64,000 nucleotides of DNA from Chitinophaga cymbidii (GTDB taxonomy: Bacteria > Bacteroidota > Bacteroidia > Chitinophagales > Chitinophagaceae). A model generated the notes under the pieces. It was not told the DNA's origin, ran no database searches, and was given only the letters and a program-made list of their open reading frames with translations. The stretch is taken from contig NZ_BKAU01000001.1 of NCBI RefSeq assembly GCF_007992715.1, positions 186,001-250,000 of the forward strand. Reading direction: 5' to 3'. A program made the position numbers and the translations under genes. This document shows positions 1 through 7,682 of this stretch, piece by piece (position 1 is the stretch's first letter; each line of letters begins with the position of its first letter).

Positions 1-1
1 T

Positions 2-514
2 TTCATAGCTTATGGCGTGATCCTCGGCGTAAATGCGCTGAAAGGAAATGATGTAAGCAAATTATATCCTTTCGCCATCTGCATCGCCATACAGATCCTG
101 GGCTTCTTCTATGGACAGGAGAAACCGGCCAAAACGCTGATGACGTTCGGCATCATGGGCGTTGCGGCCATGGTCATCGGCCTGTTTACCGAAGGTGAAG
201 TAGCTACTTTTGCTTTCATCAGCGGCGGCCTTTTCTGCTCTGTGATGTGGCCCTGCATTTTTGCATTGTCCATCGCCGGGCTCGGTAAATACACCGGTCA
301 GGGCTCTTCCTTCCTGATCATGATGATCCTCGGCGGCGCGCTGATCCCCCCGGTACAGGGCGGCCTGGCGGACGTTCAGGAAATAGGCATACATATGTCT
401 TACATCGTACCGGTGATCTGTTTTGCATATCTGGCATTTTTTGCCATTCGCGTTAAATCAATTTTAAAATCCCAAGGATTAGACTATGAGTCAGCAATTA
501 GCGGTGGGCATTGA
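2..514 (+). CDS. Sugar MFS transporter, C-terminal part (5' end outside window)
   Basis: This is the last 170 codons of an inner-membrane permease; the reading frame is open to the first base, so the gene starts upstream. The visible part is a series of about five hydrophobic helices with small-residue patches, and it ends in a short charged tail. The sequence resembles the C-terminal half of the FucP/GluP-type sugar:proton symporters common in Bacteroidota. The stop codon lies 29 bases inside the following ROK kinase gene, so the two are translationally coupled and probably import and phosphorylate the same sugar. Glucose, N-acetylglucosamine or another hexose cannot be told apart from this fragment. 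Confidence 0.8.
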   Translation, partial: FIAYGVILGVNALKGNDVSKLYPFAICIAIQILGFFYGQEKPAKTLMTFGIMGVAAMVIGLFTEGEVATFAFISGGLFCSVMWPCIFALSIAGLGKYTGQGSSFLIMMILGGALIPPVQGGLADVQEIGIHMSYIVPVICFAYLAFFAIRVKSILKSQGLDYESAISGGH

Positions 515-1451
515 TATTGGAGGTACAAATACAAAATTTGGAATCGTAGACCGTCGTGGTAATATTTTATGCCAGGACAGGATGTCAACCAAAGCTCACG
601 AAGAAGTAACGATGTTCCTGGCAGAACTGCACGAACGTTTATCGAAACTGATAGACCAGGTAGGTGGCATCGAGCACATCAAAGGTATTGGCGTAGGTGC
701 GCCGAACGGTAACTATTACACCGGTAATATTGAATATGCGCCGAACCTGCGCTGGAGAGGGATCATTCCCCTGGCGCAGATGCTGCAGGACCTCTTTGGC
801 CTGCCGGCCGTGCTCACCAACGACGCCAATGCGGCGGCGCTCGGTGAAATGACCTACGGGTCCGCACGCGGCATGAAAGATTTTATTACCATCACCCTCG
901 GCACCGGCGTAGGCAGCGGCATTGTGGCAAACGGGCAGCTGATCTATGGTCACGACGGATTTGCCGGCGAACTCGGCCACATCATTGTGGTGCCCGGCGG
1001 ACGCCTGCATCCCGGCACCGGCATGCACGGCTCGCTGGAAGCCTATGCTTCCGCCACCGGCGTTACCAACACCGCCCTCGAACTGCTGGAAAGCCGTCCC
1101 GATGAACCCAGCGTTCTCCGCAACCACAAGAAAGAAGAGATCGATTCCAAAGTGATCTACGAAGCGGCGATCAAAGGCGACAAGCTCGCGATCGAGATAT
1201 ATGAATTTACCGGCAGGATACTGGGCGAAGCCCTTGCCAACTTCGTGATGTTCTCCAGCCCGGAAGCCATCGTGCTTTTCGGCGGCCTCACGCAGGCGGG
1301 AGACCTCATCATGCGCCCCGTCCGCCATCATATGGAAAAGAACCTGTTACCCATCTTCCAGAACAAAGTAAAGCTCGTGTTCTCCGAACTGCGGGAAAGC
1401 GACGCCGCCATTCTCGGCGCCAGCGCCATGGCCTGGGAGATGAAAGACTAG
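486..1451 (+). CDS. ROK-family sugar kinase
   Basis: A 321-residue ATP-dependent sugar kinase of the ROK family, acting in the cytoplasm on the sugar brought in by the permease it overlaps. The N-terminal phosphate-binding motif [10 protein letters not shown] is at residues 9-18, and the catalytic Asp sits in [10 protein letters not shown] (D113). The GH of the zinc region is present (H165), but the usual CxCGxxGCxE zinc signature is replaced by [12 protein letters not shown], with no cysteines. I recall such cysteine-free forms from other Bacteroidota ROK kinases, so this is probably lineage-specific and not a defect. Likely substrates are glucose, N-acetylglucosamine or mannose. The start is the first ATG, which overlaps the permease end. 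A strong terminator follows the gene. Confidence 0.85.
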   Translation: MSQQLAVGIDIGGTNTKFGIVDRRGNILCQDRMSTKAHEEVTMFLAELHERLSKLIDQVGGIEHIKGIGVGAPNGNYYTGNIEYAPNLRWRGIIPLAQMLQDLFGLPAVLTNDANAAALGEMTYGSARGMKDFITITLGTGVGSGIVANGQLIYGHDGFAGELGHIIVVPGGRLHPGTGMHGSLEAYASATGVTNTALELLESRPDEPSVLRNHKKEEIDSKVIYEAAIKGDKLAIEIYEFTGRILGEALANFVMFSSPEAIVLFGGLTQAGDLIMRPVRHHMEKNLLPIFQNKVKLVFSELRESDAAILGASAMAWEMKD

Positions 1452-1483
1452 ACAACAACGGAAATAAGACCAGTTCAATATCG

Positions 1484-1516
1484 CGAATGATCCTTCACCG
1501 GATCATTCGTATTTTT
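1484..1516 (+). terminator. Rho-independent terminator after the permease-kinase operon
   Basis: A perfect 10-bp stem (CGAATGATCC with GGATCATTCG, loop TTCACC) is followed by TATTTTT. It ends the transcript of the permease and ROK kinase genes and separates them from the asparaginase gene 20 bases on. Confidence 0.75.
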
Positions 1517-1535
1517 AGGCCATAATATTTGAACG

Positions 1536-2588
1536 ATGAGCAGTAGAAGACATTTTTTCAAAACCGCCGCCGCAGGTGCCGCCCTGCTTTCGCTCGACGG
1601 GCCTTCCGCATTTGCGCAATCCCGCAAAAGCAGGCGGACCGTTGTAAAAGGCAAGCCCATTGTAGTATCTACCTGGGATTTTGGCGTAGCCGCCAACAAA
1701 GCGGCCTGGGAAGTGCTGGAGAAAGGCGGCCGCGCGCTCGACGCCGTGGAAAACGGCGTGCATGTGCCGGAAGCTGATCCGAAGAACACCACCGTGGGAT
1801 ATGGCGGCGCGCCGGACCGCGATGGCCGCGTGACGCTGGACGCCTGTATCATGGACGAATTCGGCAATTGCGGGTCTGTAGCCGCGCTGGAACATATCAA
1901 ACATCCCATTTCCGTGGCCCGCAAAGTGATGGAGAAAACGCCGCATGTAATGCTCGTAGGCGACGGCGCCCTGCAGTTCGCGCTTGAAAACGGCTTTCAG
2001 AAAGAAAACCTGCTGACGCCCGAATCGGAAAAAGCATGGAAAGAGTGGCTGAAAAAAGCGGAATACAAACCGGTCATCAATATCGAAAACCAGTCTTACG
2101 AAGGCAAACCCTCCGCCTTCAACCCGCTGCAGCTCCCCGGCAATGTTTACAATCACGATACGATCGGGATGGTGGCGATGGATGCGGAAGGCAACCTCTC
2201 CGGCGCCTGCACCACCAGCGGCATGGCGTACAAGCTGCATGGCCGCGTGGGAGATTCCCCGATCATTGGCGCGGGGTTGTACGTGGACAATGAAGTGGGT
2301 GCTGCCACGGCTACCGGCGTGGGGGAAGAAGTGATCCGCGTGGTGGGGAGCTTCCTGGTAGTGGAGCTGATGCGGCAGGGATACTCGCCCGAAGCAGCCT
2401 GCAAAGAAGCGGTGATGCGCATCGTGCAAAAAAAACCGGCGAAAGCGAAAGAGATACAGATCGGTTTTCTCGCGCTGAACAAAAAAGGGGAACACGGCGC
2501 ATTCTGCCTGCAGCCCGGCTTCAGCTACGCCGTGAAAAATGCGGATACGGAGAAGGTCGTGAAAGGCAAGTTTTATTTTACGAAATAA
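1536..2588 (+). CDS. N4-(beta-N-acetylglucosaminyl)-L-asparaginase (glycosylasparaginase)
   Basis: A 350-residue N-terminal-nucleophile hydrolase that cleaves the bond between the Asn side chain and the first N-acetylglucosamine of an N-glycan. The N-terminus SRRHFFK followed by an Ala/Leu-rich stretch is a twin-arginine signal, so the enzyme is exported folded. The autoprocessing site is NHDTIGM, which makes T209 the nucleophile and the new N-terminus of the beta chain. A Gly-rich substrate segment with a TSGM motif follows. The length fits the family. Its product supports the neighbouring GH92, GH20 and NagB enzymes, so the gene fits a glycoprotein-degrading neighbourhood. Confidence 0.88.
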   Translation: MSSRRHFFKTAAAGAALLSLDGPSAFAQSRKSRRTVVKGKPIVVSTWDFGVAANKAAWEVLEKGGRALDAVENGVHVPEADPKNTTVGYGGAPDRDGRVTLDACIMDEFGNCGSVAALEHIKHPISVARKVMEKTPHVMLVGDGALQFALENGFQKENLLTPESEKAWKEWLKKAEYKPVINIENQSYEGKPSAFNPLQLPGNVYNHDTIGMVAMDAEGNLSGACTTSGMAYKLHGRVGDSPIIGAGLYVDNEVGAATATGVGEEVIRVVGSFLVVELMRQGYSPEAACKEAVMRIVQKKPAKAKEIQIGFLALNKKGEHGAFCLQPGFSYAVKNADTEKVVKGKFYFTK

Positions 2589-2608
2589 GAGAAAACATTT
2601 CCTGGAAG

Positions 2609-2658
2609 CTGTCCGCAGAAGAGAACCACCCGGTTCTATTTTTGCGGACAGTTTTTTT
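2609..2658 (+). terminator. Rho-independent terminator after the glycosylasparaginase gene
   Basis: A 9-bp outer stem (CTGTCCGCA with TGCGGACAG) encloses a second inverted pair (AGAACC/GGTTCT) and runs into seven T. It lies between the asparaginase stop and the cutC start, so cutC is probably a separate transcript. Confidence 0.7.
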
Positions 2659-2714
2659 GTCGGCCACCGCTGCTTTTTGGCGGCTCCCGGGAAAGAACCG
2701 TACTTTTACACATC

Positions 2715-3473
2715 ATGAAAAAGATCACACTCGAAATATGCGCGGCATCGGTAGCGTCCTGCATCGCCGCGCAGGAAGGCGGGGCGGACAGAATAGAGCT
2801 TTGCGACAACCTGCTGGAAGGCGGCACCACACCGGGTTACGCCACGATACTCACCGCGCGGGAAAAAGTGCGCATTGCATTGTACCCCATCATCCGGCCG
2901 CGCGGAGGTGATTTTTTGTATGACGATATTGAATTTGCGATCATGAAAAAAGATATCCTGCTTTGCAAACAGGCAGGATGCGACGGCGTGGTGACCGGCC
3001 TGCTGACCGCGGACGGAAAAGTGGACAAGGAACGTACGCGCGAGCTGGTGGAGCTGGCATGGCCGATGGGCGTTACGTTTCACCGTGCGTTCGATATGAC
3101 GGCCAACGCATTCGAAGCACTCGAAGATGTGATTGACGCCGGTTGCGAACGCATTCTCACATCCGGGCAAAAGAACACGGCCCCCGAGGGTGCGCAGCTG
3201 CTGGCTGAGCTCGTGAAAAAAGCGGACGGACGTATCATCATCATGGCCGGCTCCGGCGTAAGAGCAAACAATGTAGCGGAACTGGCAAAAACATCCAGCG
3301 TTACCGAGTTTCATACCACCGCCAAAACGTATATCGACAGCCGCATGCAATACCGCAACCCCGATGTAAGCATGGGCGGCATTCCCGGCGTGCCGGAATA
3401 CGGCATCGCCGTGACGCAGGCGGAACAGGTGAAGCTCATCCGCCAGGAAGCGGAATCGGCTCTCAATGCATAA
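2715..3473 (+). CDS. cutC: CutC family protein (copper homeostasis)
   Basis: A 252-residue cytoplasmic TIM-barrel protein of the CutC family. The N-terminal strand LEICAASVASC, the GGADRIELCDNL segment and the PRGGDF loop are typical, as is the later HRAFD motif, and the length is usual for the family. Family members have been linked to copper tolerance, but their biochemical role is not settled. In Bacteroidota cutC often lies beside glycosidase and glycosylasparaginase genes, as here, so a role in carbohydrate metabolism is possible. The start is the ATG after the preceding terminator. No metal-responsive operator is visible upstream. Confidence 0.88.
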   Translation: MKKITLEICAASVASCIAAQEGGADRIELCDNLLEGGTTPGYATILTAREKVRIALYPIIRPRGGDFLYDDIEFAIMKKDILLCKQAGCDGVVTGLLTADGKVDKERTRELVELAWPMGVTFHRAFDMTANAFEALEDVIDAGCERILTSGQKNTAPEGAQLLAELVKKADGRIIIMAGSGVRANNVAELAKTSSVTEFHTTAKTYIDSRMQYRNPDVSMGGIPGVPEYGIAVTQAEQVKLIRQEAESALNA

Positions 3474-3809
3474 AAAATATTCGCATTGATCCTCACGGCA
3501 AAACGCCCGAAACGAAAATTCTCCCCAAATCGTGTATAAAAAATATTTCTTTCATAACTCACTCTGAAAGAATCCTCCATCGTGTTTTCAATATTAAATT
3601 TCCGTACGGAACCACCCGCGCATTTGCCAATGCATTAAATAAATTTTAAATTAGTGGCAGATTGAAGAACCAGGATTTCCTTTCGCTTAGTATTGCAGAC
3701 ACAACGACAAGATGCTGATGATGTAGCACGGAAAGGCATGAAAGTTGTATCGGTTTGACGGAACTAACAGTTAATTTCATATATCATCCGGACATCTTAA
3801 CACATTCAT
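3474..3809 (+). other. Gene-free 336-bp region upstream of the EEP hydrolase gene
   Basis: No credible coding frame is present. It is A+T-rich relative to the flanking genes. The string ATAAAAAATATT occurs twice (near 3472 and 3536). A weak -7-like TAGTATTG lies near 3689, but its spacing to an upstream TTG is too long to call a promoter with confidence. There is no T-run terminator after cutC. Confidence 0.4.
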
Positions 3810-4586
3810 ATGCAGCGATCCATTATCATTCTGATGATCGCGCTTCTTCCAGGCGTTCCCGCATGGGCGCAGGTACAGGGGCAGATCATCAAGGTACTTA
3901 GCTACAACATCCATCACGGCGAGAACACCAACGGCCAGCAGGATATTGCCGGTATTGCGAACGTGATCCTCGCCACTAATCCAGACCTGGTGGCATTGCA
4001 GGAAGTAGACAGCTGCACAAACCGTGTTCAGAAGAAAGATCTGCTCAAAGAACTCGCCGCGCAAACAGGTATGTATATTTATTTCGGCAAGTCCATGAGC
4101 CACGATGGCGGCTCTTATGGCAACGGCATCCTCTCCCGCTACCCGATCGAGCACATGTATACCATTCCGCTGCCGGCCAAAGGAGAAGGTGAACCGCGCT
4201 GCGCCGCCGTAGTGAAAGTAAAGCTGCCGGGAGACAGCCTGCTGCAATTCGCGAGCACCCATCTCGATCACCTGGAAAATCCCGCGGGCCGTATGGCGCA
4301 GGCGGACAAATTGCTGAAACATTTTTCGAAAGACAGCCTGCCGCTGATCCTTGCCGGCGACCTGAATGCGGAACCCTCATCCCCCGAAATTTCCGCATTA
4401 ACAAGCATTTTCATAGACGCCAGCGAAAAGCTCGGTCCTACCTGGCCCGCAGACACCCCTACACAAAAGTTGGATTACGTGTTGCTGCGGCCATCATCCC
4501 AATGGAACGTCGTGAACGCGCTCGTGCTGCAGGAAACGGTTGCCTCCGACCACCGGCCGGTGATTTGTGAGTTGTTGCTGAAATAA
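3810..4586 (+). CDS. Secreted endonuclease/exonuclease/phosphatase-family hydrolase
   Basis: A 258-residue member of the EEP superfamily of metal-dependent phosphoester hydrolases. A signal peptide ends at AWAQ (about residue 21), so it works outside the cytoplasm. The family motifs are in order: SYNIHHG, the metal-binding Glu in ALQEVD, the catalytic GDLNAEP, and the final SDHRP. These are the Asn, Glu, Asp and His positions expected for an active enzyme. The substrate cannot be read from sequence: phosphodiesterase, sphingomyelinase-like and nuclease activities all occur in the superfamily. A terminator follows directly, so it is probably a single-gene transcript despite the glycosidase neighbours. 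Confidence 0.85.
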   Translation: MQRSIIILMIALLPGVPAWAQVQGQIIKVLSYNIHHGENTNGQQDIAGIANVILATNPDLVALQEVDSCTNRVQKKDLLKELAAQTGMYIYFGKSMSHDGGSYGNGILSRYPIEHMYTIPLPAKGEGEPRCAAVVKVKLPGDSLLQFASTHLDHLENPAGRMAQADKLLKHFSKDSLPLILAGDLNAEPSSPEISALTSIFIDASEKLGPTWPADTPTQKLDYVLLRPSSQWNVVNALVLQETVASDHRPVICELLLK

Positions 4587-4625
4587 TGAAACACATACAA
4601 TTTTCACCCAAAACAATACCCTTTT

Positions 4626-4650
4626 GCCTCCTTTCACCGGGAGGCTTTTC
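4626..4650 (+). terminator. Rho-independent terminator after the EEP hydrolase gene
   Basis: A 6-bp G+C-rich stem (GCCTCC with GGAGGC, 8-base loop) is followed by TTTTC. It lies inside the in-frame extension upstream of the GH92 gene, which supports placing the GH92 start after it. Confidence 0.6.
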
Positions 4651-4753
4651 TTTGCAATCGATTCACCAGTTTTTTCCCGTACTTAAACGTTTTAGCGATC
4701 ACTTTTTGCCTATTTTAGCTTTTTCTGCAAGTAGCATATTAAACAATACAGTG

Positions 4754-7654
4754 ATGATGAAAAAATGGTTGGCCGCGCTGGCCCTCGGGCTGGCATCCGC
4801 CGCGCAGGCGCAGCAAACGGATTATACACAGAAAGTAAACCCCTTTATCGGCACAGGCGGTCACGGGCACACCTATCCCGGCCCCAGCCTGCCCTTCGGC
4901 ATGGTGCAGTTGAGCCCGGATACAAGACTGAAAGGGTGGGACGGCTGCTCCGGCTATCACTATACAGATTCCGTACTCTACGGCTTTTCGCACACCCATC
5001 TCAGCGGAACCGGCATTGAGGATTACTGCGATGTGCTGCTCATGCCCGTAACAGGCCAGCCTTCCTGGAACAACGAAGACTACGCCTCCCCTTTCTCGCA
5101 CAACAACGAAAAAGCATATCCCGGTTTTTACAGCGTTAAACTCAACAAATACGATATCACCGCATCACTCACCGCTACCAAACGTGTGGGCCTGCACAAA
5201 TATGAATTTCCCGCTTCGGCCAAAGAAGGACACGTGCTGCTCGATCTTTATCACCGCGACATCGTGATCAACTCCAGCCTGAAAGTGCTGAACGACAGTA
5301 CCGTCACCGGCATGCGGCGCTCTACCTCCTGGGCGAAAGACCAGGTGTTGTATTTCGCTATGAAATTCTCGCAGCCTTTCACCGCGCATACCGTGGCACT
5401 GGGAGATACTACCAAAGGCGCACTGAAAGAAGCCGAAGGCCGCAACATCAAAGCATACTTTACATTCGACGCCAGCCGCCCCGTACTGGTGAAAGTAGCC
5501 ATCTCCGGCGTCAGCGAAGAAGGCGCGATGAAAAACCTCAACGCCGAAATGCCCGGCTTCGACTTTGAACAAACACTGGCAGCAGCCAGATCCGCCTGGA
5601 ACAAGGAACTGGGCAAGATCGAAATAAAAGGCGGCACACCCGACCAGCAAACGATCTTCTACAGCGCATTATACCACGCCTGCCTCAATCCCAATCTCTA
5701 CATGGATGTGGACGGGCAATACCGCGGAACAGACCAGCAGATACACAAAGCCGAAGGGTTCGACAACTACAGCGTGTTCTCCCTCTGGGACACCCACCGC
5801 GCCCTGCATCCGCTCATGACCATCATCAACCAGCAAAAAACGAACGACTGGATCAACACCTTCCTGGTGCAATACAAATACGGCGGCATGCTGCCGGTAT
5901 GGGAGCTGAGCGCCAACGAAACCTTCTGCATGATCGGCTATCACTCCGTGCCGGTGATCGCGGACGCCTACCAGAAAGGCATCCGTGGATACGATGCTAA
6001 ATACGCGCTGGAAGCCATGCGCAGCTACGCAGAAAGCGACCGCTTCGGCATACAGGATTATATCCGGCAGGGGTACCTCAGCCTTGAAACACAGCCTGAA
6101 TCGGTATCGCGCACGCTGGAATATGCGTATGACGACTGGTGCATTGCACAGATGGCGCTGTGGCTGGGTGATAAAGCCACCTACGAGCGTTATATGCTGC
6201 GGGCGCAATCCTACAAAAACATTTACGACGATTCCACCGGCTTCATGCGCGGCAGGATCGGCGGCAGGTGGATGAGCCCCTTTGATCCCACAGAAGTGAA
6301 CGGCTTTTTCACCGAAGCCAACTCCTGGCAATACAGCTTCGCCGTGCCGCAGGACGTTAGCGGCCTGATCAAACTGCATGGCGGCACTGCGCAATTCCTG
6401 CGGAAGCTGAACGCTTTGTTCACCACGGAAGCAAAGCTCTCCGGCCGCCATCAGTCGGATATCACCGGGCTGATCGGGCAGTATGCGCATGGTAACGAAC
6501 CGAGCCATCATATCGCCTATCTCTTCAACTACGCCGGCCAGCCGTGGAGAACACAGGAGCTGACACACCAGGTGATGACCACATTGTATCACAATGCGCC
6601 GGACGGATTGAGCGGCAACGAAGATTGCGGACAGATGAGCGCCTGGTTCGTGATGAGCGCCATGGGCATCTATCCCGTTACGCCCGGCAGCGGCACCTAT
6701 GCACTCGGCACACCGTTGTTCGACGAAGTGATCATCCACCTCGAAAATGGAAAACAATTCTCCATCAAAGCAAAAAATCGCACCACCAATAATTTCTATG
6801 TGCAGTCTGTACACGTGAACAGCAAACCGCTCAACATCGCGCAGATCGATCACGCCACGATCATGAAAGGCGGTTCCATGATCTTCTCCATGGGCAATCA
6901 ACCGAACAAAACGTCGGCCACGCAGCAGCCCGTAAGCAGCATCCGCACCACGCCGATCGTCCGCGCACCTTATGTGGAAGCAGCGGCGGATCGCTTCAAA
7001 ACGCCTATCCACGTAACGCTGAAAGCTGACGCGCCCATTTACTACACGCTCAACGGCGCTACGCCCGACCGCACATCACCCCGCTATACAAAGCCCGTGG
7101 AGATAACGGAAACGTGCACACTAAAAGCAATAGCATACAGCAATGGCCGTTACAGCCAGATAGTGGCTACCCCCTTCTACCGCATTCCCACGGACAAAAC
7201 GGTGCGGGTATTGTCGAAGATCAACCCCGCCTTTGATGCGGGCGGTCCGGATGCGCTGATAGACGGCATCCGCGGCAAGGAGGATTTCCGCCTCGGCGCC
7301 TGGCAGAGCCACTACCCCGGCGACCTGGAAGCGATTGTTGACCTGAAGGCGCCGCGGCAGCTGAAAAAACTCGGGCTGGGCGTGCTGCAGGACCTTGGCA
7401 GCTGGATATGGTATCCCACGCAGGTGGAATTTCTCGCATCCGAAGATGGTCAGCATTTTACGTCCATCGGCGTGGTCAAGAACACCTTTTCAGACAGGGA
7501 ATACGGCAGCCACATCCAGGAGCTGACGCTGCCGGTGAACGTCAGAACGCGGTATGTGAAAGTGATCGCGCGCAATCACGGCGTTATCCCGGACTGGCAT
7601 CCCGGCAAAGGGGAAGCGGCGCATATTTTTGCGGATGAAATCATTATAGAGTAG
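4754..7654 (+). CDS. GH92 alpha-mannosidase with chitobiase-type and discoidin-like C-terminal domains
   Basis: A 966-residue secreted exo-alpha-mannosidase of family GH92, expected to trim mannose from N-glycans. I start it at the ATG giving MMKKWLAALALGLASAAQAQ, a clean signal peptide; the open frame upstream contains a terminator. Family motifs include NPFIGTGGHGHTYPG, the GFSHTHLSGTG segment, WELSANET and GNEDCGQMSAW. The catalytic region covers roughly residues 25-720. A chitobiase C-terminal-like domain follows (near APIYYTLNGATPD), then a discoidin/F5-8C-like domain containing ALIDGIRG. The next gene encodes a GH20 enzyme with the same two-domain tail and starts 28 bases later, so the pair is very likely co-transcribed. 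Confidence 0.9.
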   Translation: MMKKWLAALALGLASAAQAQQTDYTQKVNPFIGTGGHGHTYPGPSLPFGMVQLSPDTRLKGWDGCSGYHYTDSVLYGFSHTHLSGTGIEDYCDVLLMPVTGQPSWNNEDYASPFSHNNEKAYPGFYSVKLNKYDITASLTATKRVGLHKYEFPASAKEGHVLLDLYHRDIVINSSLKVLNDSTVTGMRRSTSWAKDQVLYFAMKFSQPFTAHTVALGDTTKGALKEAEGRNIKAYFTFDASRPVLVKVAISGVSEEGAMKNLNAEMPGFDFEQTLAAARSAWNKELGKIEIKGGTPDQQTIFYSALYHACLNPNLYMDVDGQYRGTDQQIHKAEGFDNYSVFSLWDTHRALHPLMTIINQQKTNDWINTFLVQYKYGGMLPVWELSANETFCMIGYHSVPVIADAYQKGIRGYDAKYALEAMRSYAESDRFGIQDYIRQGYLSLETQPESVSRTLEYAYDDWCIAQMALWLGDKATYERYMLRAQSYKNIYDDSTGFMRGRIGGRWMSPFDPTEVNGFFTEANSWQYSFAVPQDVSGLIKLHGGTAQFLRKLNALFTTEAKLSGRHQSDITGLIGQYAHGNEPSHHIAYLFNYAGQPWRTQELTHQVMTTLYHNAPDGLSGNEDCGQMSAWFVMSAMGIYPVTPGSGTYALGTPLFDEVIIHLENGKQFSIKAKNRTTNNFYVQSVHVNSKPLNIAQIDHATIMKGGSMIFSMGNQPNKTSATQQPVSSIRTTPIVRAPYVEAAADRFKTPIHVTLKADAPIYYTLNGATPDRTSPRYTKPVEITETCTLKAIAYSNGRYSQIVATPFYRIPTDKTVRVLSKINPAFDAGGPDALIDGIRGKEDFRLGAWQSHYPGDLEAIVDLKAPRQLKKLGLGVLQDLGSWIWYPTQVEFLASEDGQHFTSIGVVKNTFSDREYGSHIQELTLPVNVRTRYVKVIARNHGVIPDWHPGKGEAAHIFADEIIIE

Positions 7655-7682
7655 TATTTTCCGGTAGATAATAAACAAGGAC

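Noticed and set aside
5669..7012. Long minus-strand open frame inside the GH92 gene
   Set aside because: Codon-bias shadow of the coding strand; no motifs, start or conserved features. The same applies to the long frame opposite the GH20 gene at 7917-9746.
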